From assembly GCA_964373855.1 (NCBI GenBank), contig CAYJWL010000025.1, forward strand, positions 1-10,233: a stretch of 10,233 nt of DNA, written 5' to 3'. Both the position numbers and the translations under genes were made by a program. Under the pieces are notes generated by a model that searched no databases, was not told the origin of the DNA, and saw nothing but the letters and a program-made list of their open reading frames with translations. The DNA is from CAYJWL01 sp964373855. Lineage in GTDB: Bacteria > Patescibacteriota > Andersenbacteria > UBA10190. Positions 3,662-10,233 of the stretch are shown piece by piece; the first letter of the stretch is position 1, and each line of letters starts with the position of its first letter.

Positions 3662-6600
3662 ATGTCAACGAAGCTTGAAAAAACAGGATGTCAAAAAGGT
3701 ATAGACGAAATAAGAGCACACCTAACACCGTATGAAGCCGAGTTAGCTAGCCAAATGCACGCCGCTGGCAGGATGGCCAGAACCAGTCTTACGCCCAGCC
3801 AGTTATCGCTTCTGGCAGCTACCTTCAGGCACATTCCTGCACCCAAAGCTATTCTTTTGCCATCGTCCCGCAAAGGGGCTGCACTTTTCACTGACCTCAC
3901 CCAAACCTGGGACAGTTTCCTAACTGTCAATCACAGGTGGCACTATATAAGCGGTCCCCTGACAATTCAGGAGCGTGACGGCGATGTCACGACTCGTCTA
4001 AATCTCGCCTACCATGAACTATTGTCTAACAAAGACCGGCGGCATCACCTTGTCCTGCCGGCCGCGCACCTTGAGGCGCCGCTGCCGGATCGAAGCACAT
4101 ATAGAGCCTTTACAATCGTGCTCACAACCGGAGAAGATACATTGTTCGGCCAACTCGCAGCTACTCTGGTAGAGCGCGGATATGTACGCCACGCCGCGTC
4201 TTTGGAACCAGGCTCATTCCGCCTGCGGGGTGAACACATCGACATCGCCCACATCATCCACCAAGGATATTTTACCATCACCTTCCATGGAAACAGGATA
4301 GAAAAGATTGTCCATACTCATAACAGGCGCACGCGTATTGTGCCATCAATAACACTGCCGCCAATGAAATTTCCCGCGGCCGTGCAGTCATGGAAATCAT
4401 GGCTCACTAACTACCTCGTTTTTCGGCCAGAACATTATGCGGTGGAGGGAAAATTTACTGTCATTACTGATTCCGCGCGGCCGGCATTATCTTTTCCCTT
4501 TGCCGAGGATGTAGTTCACCCGGCCGCAGCGTCCAAACTGCTCGTCTTCTACCAAAATCGAGATCGCCTTGATTCTTATTTGCGGCATCGTAAGCCTATG
4601 ACAATGTATTTGTGCCAAAACGATTTGGCGCTTCACGCCATTCGGTTACAGGGCAATGGTATGACTGTGGTATCTGAAGCAGCCATTTTCCCGCCCCAAC
4701 AACTACCTCAAGAATCGTCGCCTTTAAGCTATGAGCGCGCTCTTGAACTCATTGGCTCCTTAGAAGCAGGCCGACCGGCTGTGCATTCCGATCACGGCAT
4801 CGGCATATATGAAGGGTTGCAGAGGCGAACAGTTGACCATATAGAAAAGGAATACATCATGGTGCGGTACGCGCAAGGAGATGCACTCTCCGTGCCTGTA
4901 GACATGGCATATAAAGTCTCGGCCTACACAGGACAATCCCAGCCGGCCATCTACCGCTTAGGGGGAACATTGTGGAGTAAAACCCTGCACCAGGCTAAAC
5001 ATGACGCCACCCGGTTCGCTCAGGAGCTATTGGATATATCACGTAAACGCCAGCAAACTGCCAGAGCGCCGTACCAGATCAAGTCGCAAACAGATCAAGA
5101 GCTCGCCGCCGGCTTTGCCTATACTTTGACACCCGACCAGGAAAAAACCTGGCAGGAAGTCGCGGCAGATTTAGCCGGCCGACAGCCAATGGATCGGCTG
5201 GTAGTCGGTGATGTCGGATACGGTAAAACAGAAATTGCCGTACGCGCCGCCCGCCATGTAATTGATAACGGCAAGCAAGTTGCTATTCTCGCGCCGACTA
5301 CCCTCCTGGTGCAGCAGCATTATGACACAGTGCGCCAGCGCCTGCCCCGACAGGCAAGTAGTATCTATCTTCTGTCGCGCTTTACTCCGACATCGCAGAA
5401 CAGGAGGACCCTGCAAGCCATAGGCGATGGCACCGCCCGCATTGTGATCGGTACCCACGCACTCTTGAGCCCAAAGGTAATGTGGCAGGCCCTTGGCTTA
5501 GTCATTATTGATGAGGAACAGCGGTTCGGCGTCAAGCAAAAAGAACACTTCAAGAAAATACGGGCGTCGGTTGATATACTCTCGCTTTCTGCCACACCCA
5601 TCCCCCGCACGCTGGCCATGGCGCTTGCCGGCTTGCGTTCTTTGTCCATTATTAATACTCCGCCGGCCGGGCGCCGGTCTGTTAAGACATCCGTCAATCG
5701 TGTCAGTGATCATCTTCTCACTAAGGCGATCGATCAAGAACTCAGCCGTGACGGACAAGTCTATGTGGTAGCTCCTAAAATTCGCCAGCTGGCTGCCATT
5801 AAAAACAGGGTGCAGGCGTTATATCCAAGGGCGAGAATAGAGATTGCGCATGGCCGCTTAGCGGATACAAAGCTCGGGTCTATCATTGAGGAATTCGACG
5901 CCGGCCAGGTCGATATCTTGGTAAGCTCAAGCATCGTGGAGAATGGGCTGGATCTGGCGAATGTTAATACCATGATAGTCTGGCAGGCGCCGTATTTCGG
6001 CCTGTCAGATTTATACCAGCTGCGCGGGCGCATTGGCCGGAGATGGCGCCAAGGTTACGCCTACTTTCTCTATAATCAAACGGATCTAACAACCATCCAG
6101 CGCCGGCGTCTGGCTGCTTTAACCGAAGCTTCAACCCTCGACCAGCCCGGGGAGGGCAGCAGCCCCGGCTGGACAATCGCCCGGCGCGATCTTGAAATGC
6201 GCGGCGCCGGCAATCTCTTGGGCGCGCAGCAGAGCGGTTCGGCCGAAGCGGTCGGTATGCAGTTGTATCTTGATCTAATAAACCGCGCCGCAGACAGCGA
6301 CCCGGCCGGTGTTGAGACAGATATCCAACTGCCCCTGCCAACGATTATTCCCATTCATTACATACAGGACCCGGCAGTAAGAACTAGGTGGTACCAGCGG
6401 ATTGGCCGGGCAAAAAACGATGCGCAGCTTGACGGATATCGCCAGGATCTAATCGCTCGCTACGGTCCCTTGCCGGCCGAGACGCAGAATTTATTTCTCA
6501 TCGTCCGCCTGCAAAAAAGGGCGGCCCAAGGGGGCATCAGCAGAATCCACAGTAAGCTGATCACTCCTCCTGACGAAGATCCTTACCAGCGTCTCCTGGT

Positions 6601-6763
6601 AGAAGGAAAAAATTTGCCGCACATCATTGGCCAATTAGGGGAACTCGGGCGTTGGGTCGTACGCGGCAGCACAATGACTCTTGATATTAAGGACATAACA
6701 CCCGCTCTCATCCATCGCCTGACTAAGTTATTATTGCAGAAGGAACACGCACCTCAAGTCTAA
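3662..6763 (+). CDS. mfd: Transcription-repair coupling factor Mfd
   Basis: Mfd binds RNA polymerase stalled at DNA damage, pushes it off with an SF2 DNA translocase and recruits UvrA. Domains in its 1033 residues: a diverged UvrB-like module (about 1-240, with LVLPAAHLEAPLP, then FRLRGEHIDI at 186-195); a CarD-like RNA polymerase-interacting domain (about 370-425, HSDHGIGIYEG); and a translocase (about 480-800) with Walker A GDVGYGKT (516-523), DEEQRFGV (617-624), SATPIPRT (643-650), ENGLDLANVNT (760-770) and QLRGRIGR (786-793). Next come RRDLEMRGAGNLLG (841-854) and the C-terminal TRCF domain (about 890-1000). E. coli Mfd has 1148 residues; the shortfall is mostly N-terminal. The UvrB-like module has no Walker A, as is normal for Mfd. 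An insertion of about nine residues lies at 827-835. ATG at 3662 is the first start in frame. The stop lies 11 nt before dprA. Confidence 0.97.
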   Translation: MSTKLEKTGCQKGIDEIRAHLTPYEAELASQMHAAGRMARTSLTPSQLSLLAATFRHIPAPKAILLPSSRKGAALFTDLTQTWDSFLTVNHRWHYISGPLTIQERDGDVTTRLNLAYHELLSNKDRRHHLVLPAAHLEAPLPDRSTYRAFTIVLTTGEDTLFGQLAATLVERGYVRHAASLEPGSFRLRGEHIDIAHIIHQGYFTITFHGNRIEKIVHTHNRRTRIVPSITLPPMKFPAAVQSWKSWLTNYLVFRPEHYAVEGKFTVITDSARPALSFPFAEDVVHPAAASKLLVFYQNRDRLDSYLRHRKPMTMYLCQNDLALHAIRLQGNGMTVVSEAAIFPPQQLPQESSPLSYERALELIGSLEAGRPAVHSDHGIGIYEGLQRRTVDHIEKEYIMVRYAQGDALSVPVDMAYKVSAYTGQSQPAIYRLGGTLWSKTLHQAKHDATRFAQELLDISRKRQQTARAPYQIKSQTDQELAAGFAYTLTPDQEKTWQEVAADLAGRQPMDRLVVGDVGYGKTEIAVRAARHVIDNGKQVAILAPTTLLVQQHYDTVRQRLPRQASSIYLLSRFTPTSQNRRTLQAIGDGTARIVIGTHALLSPKVMWQALGLVIIDEEQRFGVKQKEHFKKIRASVDILSLSATPIPRTLAMALAGLRSLSIINTPPAGRRSVKTSVNRVSDHLLTKAIDQELSRDGQVYVVAPKIRQLAAIKNRVQALYPRARIEIAHGRLADTKLGSIIEEFDAGQVDILVSSSIVENGLDLANVNTMIVWQAPYFGLSDLYQLRGRIGRRWRQGYAYFLYNQTDLTTIQRRRLAALTEASTLDQPGEGSSPGWTIARRDLEMRGAGNLLGAQQSGSAEAVGMQLYLDLINRAADSDPAGVETDIQLPLPTIIPIHYIQDPAVRTRWYQRIGRAKNDAQLDGYRQDLIARYGPLPAETQNLFLIVRLQKRAAQGGISRIHSKLITPPDEDPYQRLLVEGKNLPHIIGQLGELGRWVVRGSTMTLDIKDITPALIHRLTKLLLQKEHAPQV
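6142..6172. repeat. GC-rich inverted repeat inside mfd
   Basis: CCAGCCCGGGG (6142-6152) pairs with CCCCGGCTGG (6163-6172) with one bulged base and a 10-nt loop. It encodes DQPGEGSSPGW (residues 827-837), located where most Mfd proteins have only a short Gly-Ser turn before the DLE(I/M)RGAG motif. The insertion and the palindrome therefore coincide. Confidence 0.7.
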
Positions 6764-6774
6764 AACACCATGCC

Positions 6775-7647
6775 ATGAACGATGATATCGCTGTCATACG
6801 CCGGGGGAACAAAGCCTATCCCGCTGCCCTGCGCGAGATTACTGATCCGCCTGACCAACTGTATGTACGCGGGAATGATCAAATCCTCAACCATCCGCAT
6901 CTTTTAGCTGTTGTCGGCAGCCGCAAGGCCAATACCTACGGTCAGCAATGCATCGCGCTGCTGTTGCCCTCGCTTGTACATAATGGTGTCGTGCTGGTAT
7001 CGGGCTTGGCTTTCGGCATAGACTCAATGGCTCATCGGGTTTCTGTGGCCGCCTCATCTCCCACAATTGCGGTTCTCGGCGGCGGCGTTGACGATTCCGT
7101 GCTCTATCCGCCCTCTCATAAAGCACTGGCACAGAACATATTAAAATATGACGGTGCCATCATATCCGAGTACCCGCCAGGCACTCCCGCGAGAGCGCAC
7201 CGCTTTCCCGAACGCAATCGAATTATTGCCGGCCTCTGTCAAGCTGTCTTGGTCGTCCAGGCCAACACACGGTCCGGCTCGCTCATAACAGCCCGGCTGG
7301 GCCTTGAATCAAACCGGGACGTCTTAGCCGTACCCGGGCCGATCAATGACCCCTATAGCCTCGGCACCAATGATCTCATACAGGCCGGTGCCGCTCCCGC
7401 CATCCGTCCCCAGGATATTTTTGATGCTCTCGACATTGAACCAAGCGCTGGCCCGGCCGAACAAAAGCACCTTCGGGCTGACCACAATCTTGTGCTTCAG
7501 CATCTAACTGTTCATCCCCGCCATGTTGATGAAATAACGGCCGCTGTAAAATTAACCGCGGCCAGCGTCGCCGCCCTGCTGACTGAACTGGAGCTTTTAG
7601 ATCAAGTGCAGCATGTCGGCGGGATGAAATACGTGAAAAAAACGTAA
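6775..7647 (+). CDS. dprA: DNA-processing protein DprA (Smf)
   Basis: DprA binds incoming single-stranded DNA during natural transformation and loads RecA on it, in the cytoplasm. The 290-residue protein shows YPAALREITDPPDQLYVRG (15-33), then the Rossmann-like DNA-binding fold with VVGSRK (46-51), SGLAFGID (76-83) and AH (86-87), TIAVLGGGVDD (97-107), the motif FPERNRIIAGL (144-154), SGSLITARLGLE (167-178) and VPGPINDPYSLGTNDLIQAG (186-205). Residues about 238-288 form the C-terminal winged helix (DprA_WH). An N-terminal SAM domain, present in some homologues, is absent. The usual VVEA before the SGSLITA motif reads VVQA. The start follows the mfd stop by 11 nt with no SD. An upstream ATG at 6770 is out of frame and opens only ATG-CCA-TGA, whose last bases overlap the dprA ATG. 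This suggests co-transcription and coupled translation with mfd. Confidence 0.96.
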   Translation: MNDDIAVIRRGNKAYPAALREITDPPDQLYVRGNDQILNHPHLLAVVGSRKANTYGQQCIALLLPSLVHNGVVLVSGLAFGIDSMAHRVSVAASSPTIAVLGGGVDDSVLYPPSHKALAQNILKYDGAIISEYPPGTPARAHRFPERNRIIAGLCQAVLVVQANTRSGSLITARLGLESNRDVLAVPGPINDPYSLGTNDLIQAGAAPAIRPQDIFDALDIEPSAGPAEQKHLRADHNLVLQHLTVHPRHVDEITAAVKLTAASVAALLTELELLDQVQHVGGMKYVKKT

Positions 7648-7770
7648 AACGTAAAAGGCAAAAATCAAAACTACAGCTCAAGAATTAAAGCGTGAAGCTG
7701 ACAGCTCAAGCTTATAGCTTTTGAGTTTAAGTTTTGACTTTTTAATTTTAGCCTTATAGTTTTAACATCC
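7648..7770. repeat. Structured AT-rich dprA-topA spacer
   Basis: The 123-nt spacer contains TCAAAACT (7665-7672) and its exact complement AGTTTTGA (7730-7737) as outer arms, an inner hairpin AAGCT-TAT-AGCTT (7708-7720), and the 10-nt direct repeat ACAGCTCAAG at 7673-7682 and 7701-7710. Pieces further out (AAAAGGC on the left, GCCTTA on the right) are also roughly complementary. It could be an attenuator or terminator for dprA. The right arm overlaps the candidate topA -35 box. Confidence 0.7.
7734..7760 (+). promoter_or_regulatory. topA: Candidate topA promoter
   Basis: TTGACT (7734-7739) and TATAGT (7755-7760) with a 15-nt spacer precede the topA ATG at 7771. Initiation about 7 nt after the -10 box would place the RNA start within a few nt of the ATG, giving an almost leaderless transcript, in keeping with the absence of an SD. 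The spacer is shorter than the ideal 17 nt. Confidence 0.45.
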
Positions 7771-9984
7771 ATGAATCTTGTCATTGTTGAATCACCCGCT
7801 AAAGCAAAAACTATCCAGCGCTATTTGGGAGGCGGCTTCATCGTGAAAAGCAGTTATGGGCATGTTCGCGATCTGCCGAAAACCCGGATGGGAGTTGCTA
7901 TTGAAAATAATTTCGAACCGACCTACGTCGTGACCGCCAAAGCACGCCCCCGCCTGGCGGAACTTAAGGCAGCCGCGACCAAAGCAAAACTGATCTATTT
8001 TGCCACAGACGAAGACCGGGAGGGCGAGGCCATTGCTTGGCATCTTATTGCCGCCCTGAAAACCGCTCCGGACAAAGTCAAGCGCATCACATTTGCCGAA
8101 ATTACCCAATCTGCCATCTCGCAGGCTATCAAGGAACCCCGGGAAATTGATATCCATTTAGTAGATGCCCAGCAGGCACGGCGCGTTCTCGACCGGCTGG
8201 TCGGCTACGAACTCTCACCTCTGTTATGGAAGAAAGTCCGCCGCGGTCTATCAGCCGGCCGCGTCCAGTCCGTCACCGTCCGGCTGATAGTCGAGCGGGA
8301 GGAAGCCATTACATCTTTTTTGCCTCAAGAATACTGGACAATTGATGCCGCGCTGCAGTCGGGAAGCGATTCGTTTGTCGCTCGATTGCGCACCTCTCAC
8401 AACAAAGTCATTCCTGCATACGGCCTGAAAAACAAGAAGCAGGTAGAACAAATTCTGCAGGATCTTGATGGGGCAACGTATACCGTTACCGCTATTGCCA
8501 GTAAAGAACGCCAGCGCACGCCGCCTCCCCCATTCACAACCAGTACATTGCAACAGGCAGCCGTGCAGCAGTTAGGATTTTCCAGCAAGAAAACGATGAT
8601 GCTCGCCCAGCAGTTATATGAGGGTATTGAATTGGGCAGCGAAGGATTAAACGGCTTGATAACGTACATGCGCACCGATTCTGTTAATCTGGCCGCCGAA
8701 GCTACTGCCAAGGCTCGGCAAGTAATCAGTCAGATTTTTGGACGGGAGTACTCGCTGGGCCAGCCGCGCTTCTTCCGGAAAAAAGCGCCGGGTGCACAAG
8801 AGGCTCACGAAGCCATCCGGCCCACCGATCCTGCCCGCTTGCCCGAGGCGATACAATCCTTCTTGAGCCCGGATCAGTTCAAACTCTATCGCCTGATTTG
8901 GCAACGTCTGCTGGCATCACAAATGGCACAAGCGCGCTTGCAACAAACGTCGGTTGATATCTCGGCCAAAGATTATTCATTCCGCGCTACGGGCACTACA
9001 GTCCTGTTCGATGGTTTCGTCAAAGCCCTCGGCGAGAGAGCCGCTTTCAAGGAAGCGGTTCTGCCCGTACTCCGCGAAGGCGATACGGTTGATCTGCAGG
9101 AGTTGCGACACGAACAGCATTTTACGCAGCCGCCTGCCCGCTATTCAGAAGCAACCCTAGTGAAAGCGCTGGAAGAACACGGCATCGGGCGGCCCAGCAC
9201 CTACGCGCCGACTATTGATACCATTCAAAAAAGAGGCTATGTCGAGAAAAATGCCGAGAAGCGCTTTACTCCAACTGCCATTGGCACTCTGGTTAATAAA
9301 GTGCTGACCGATCATTTTCCCAACATCGTTGATATCACGTTCACCGCCTCAATGGAAAACGATCTTGATGCTATCGCCAGCGGCCAAAAGGAGTGGCAGC
9401 CGGTAATCCGCGCTTTCTATGAGCCATTCCACGTCGCTATCCAGGCGAAGGAGAAAGAATTGAATAAATCTGACCTGACGCAGGAACAAACCGGTGAAAC
9501 CTGTCCGGAATGCGGCCACCCCCTTGTCATTAAGCTCGGCCGGTTCGGTAAATTTAAAGCCTGCTCAAATTTTCCCACCTGCCGCCACACGGAGCCGATT
9601 GGTGAAGAAAAGACCACCCGGGATGAACACAGCGGCCAAATCTGTCCCGAGTGCAGCCGCCCACTGGTAGTGAAGCGAGGACGTTTCGGCCCGTTCCTGG
9701 GCTGCAGCGGGTACCCGGAATGCAAGCACATTACTCCCATCGTCAAGGACACCGGCATCACCTGCCCCACCTGCAGTCAAGGCAGAATCATAGAGAAGAC
9801 ATCGCGGCACGGCAAAATATTCTATGCCTGCGATCGGTATCCTGATTGCAAACAGGCTTATTGGAGTAAACCAACCGGAGAAAAATGTCCCCGCTGCCAA
9901 AGCCTTCTGCTCTACGGCGCCAAAAAAACAATCCGCTGCTCGAATAAAGAATGCGCATACAAAGCAGCGCGGGCTGAAGACTAA
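7771..9984 (+). CDS. topA: DNA topoisomerase I (type IA)
   Basis: TopA relaxes negative supercoils by cutting one strand through a 5'-phosphotyrosine and passing the other. In 737 residues the Toprim domain comes first: VIVESPAKAKTI (4-15, Glu7) and TDEDREGEAIAWHL (79-92, metal ligands Asp80, Asp82, Glu84). Then the topoisomerase core: GRVQSV (163-168), active-site Tyr299 in ITYMRTDS (297-304), EAHEAIRPTD (344-353) and HGIGRPSTYAPTIDTI (470-485). The tail carries four Cys4 zinc ribbons: Cys578/581/598/604, 625/628/645/651, 665/668/687/693 and 706/709/723/728. The first two follow the pattern CPEC...GRFG.F..CS.(F/Y)P.C. The fourth is shorter and diverged. Zinc ribbons vary in number across TopA proteins; they bind single-stranded DNA and in E. 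coli contact RNA polymerase. The start is fixed by the conserved N-terminus. No SD is visible. Confidence 0.98.
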   Translation: MNLVIVESPAKAKTIQRYLGGGFIVKSSYGHVRDLPKTRMGVAIENNFEPTYVVTAKARPRLAELKAAATKAKLIYFATDEDREGEAIAWHLIAALKTAPDKVKRITFAEITQSAISQAIKEPREIDIHLVDAQQARRVLDRLVGYELSPLLWKKVRRGLSAGRVQSVTVRLIVEREEAITSFLPQEYWTIDAALQSGSDSFVARLRTSHNKVIPAYGLKNKKQVEQILQDLDGATYTVTAIASKERQRTPPPPFTTSTLQQAAVQQLGFSSKKTMMLAQQLYEGIELGSEGLNGLITYMRTDSVNLAAEATAKARQVISQIFGREYSLGQPRFFRKKAPGAQEAHEAIRPTDPARLPEAIQSFLSPDQFKLYRLIWQRLLASQMAQARLQQTSVDISAKDYSFRATGTTVLFDGFVKALGERAAFKEAVLPVLREGDTVDLQELRHEQHFTQPPARYSEATLVKALEEHGIGRPSTYAPTIDTIQKRGYVEKNAEKRFTPTAIGTLVNKVLTDHFPNIVDITFTASMENDLDAIASGQKEWQPVIRAFYEPFHVAIQAKEKELNKSDLTQEQTGETCPECGHPLVIKLGRFGKFKACSNFPTCRHTEPIGEEKTTRDEHSGQICPECSRPLVVKRGRFGPFLGCSGYPECKHITPIVKDTGITCPTCSQGRIIEKTSRHGKIFYACDRYPDCKQAYWSKPTGEKCPRCQSLLLYGAKKTIRCSNKECAYKAARAED

Positions 9985-10160
9985 GTGATACAAACCCCAC
10001 ATAGTTACTTCCCAACCGCGGGTCCTGCCTTCGCGGGTCTAAGCCAGCTTCGGACTTCGATGAGCTTAAGTCAAATCGCGGGCGACGGCCCCTCGCTCGG
10101 CTTCACCCCGCCTCGCGCCACCCGCAGCAATAGATACAGGCGAAGCCAGCCCCAGCTAAT
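9985..10160. other. GC-rich non-coding block after topA
   Basis: Directly after the topA stop lies about 175 nt with a GC-rich core (about 10016-10135). It contains an 8-nt direct repeat CGCGGGTC (10017-10024 and 10032-10039), CTTCG repeats near 10050, and short self-complementary GC stretches. An open frame runs through it but is low in complexity, has no SD, and continues into the tandem repeat, so it is unlikely to be a gene. No convincing stem followed by a T-run was found, so the topA terminator is not identified. The look is that of an interspersed repeat, which one window cannot prove. Confidence 0.45.
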
Positions 10161-10233
10161 TTCTATTTTCTATTTTCTATTTTCTATTTTCTAGTTTCTA
10201 TTTTCCAGTTTCTAATTTCTAATTTCTACTCTT
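10161..10233. repeat. Heptanucleotide tandem repeat (TTCTATT)n
   Basis: Ten consecutive 7-nt units in perfect register run from 10161 to 10230. Five are TTCTATT (four in a row, then one more), followed or interrupted by variants TTCTAGT, TTCCAGT, TTCTAAT (twice) and TTCTACT. The array continues to the window edge. Variants cluster at the right. Strand asymmetry is extreme: almost no G on the plus strand. Confidence 0.95.

Noticed and set aside
5964..6354. Minus-strand open frames of 125 and 92 codons inside mfd.
   Set aside because: They are antisense shadows of the well-conserved Mfd translocase and C-terminal coding sequence.
3662..6763. RecG or another SF2 helicase instead of Mfd.
   Set aside because: The CarD-like domain (HSDHGIGIYEG), the RGAGNLLG motif and the C-terminal TRCF domain are specific to Mfd.
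9985..10194. 69-codon plus-strand open frame after topA.
   Set aside because: It runs into the heptamer array (ending IFYFLFSIF), has no SD and is low in complexity; it is best explained as a repeat-derived spurious frame.

Overview
The window looks like chromosome from an uncultured bacterium, most likely of the Candidate Phyla Radiation (Patescibacteria). This is an inference from several signs: a TrmB-family regulator of a type common in CPR and archaea, a compact Mfd, core genes with little or no Shine-Dalgarno (SD) sequence, a heptanucleotide tandem repeat in a spacer, and tight packing of single-copy housekeeping genes. No rRNA or other phylogenetic marker is present to settle it.

Layout. 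(1) 1-296, minus strand: the 5' part of pth (peptidyl-tRNA hydrolase), cut by the window edge, with a TATAAT-like -10 box upstream. (2) 297-3584: an accessory or scar region. It holds a 5'-truncated DDE transposase on the plus strand (about 1141-1861), a 30-nt exact direct repeat (557-586 and 1141-1170), several hairpins, two diverged copies of an SD-plus-ATG leader-like module on the minus strand (2140-2210 and 2640-2697), a long near-perfect stem-loop (2457-2532) and an intact TrmB-like regulator (2796-3584, minus). (3) 3662-9984, plus strand: a co-oriented block mfd, dprA, topA, with 11 nt between mfd and dprA and a 123-nt structured, AT-rich spacer between dprA and topA. (4) 9985-10233: a GC-rich non-coding block, then a period-7 pyrimidine-rich tandem repeat running into the window edge.

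How the genes relate. Mfd clears stalled RNA polymerase and recruits excision repair. DprA loads RecA on incoming single-stranded DNA. TopA relaxes negative supercoils behind polymerase. All three are DNA-maintenance proteins, and dprA next to topA is a familiar bacterial arrangement. The TrmB-like gene is divergent from mfd across a 77-nt intergenic region, so it may control itself, mfd or both. Pth recycles peptidyl-tRNA and probably belongs to a separate translation-related operon leaving the window on the left.

No new defence system or biosynthetic cluster is visible. The most unusual material is the 397-2795 region, which combines IS decay, duplicated leader-like segments and terminator-like hairpins on the minus strand.
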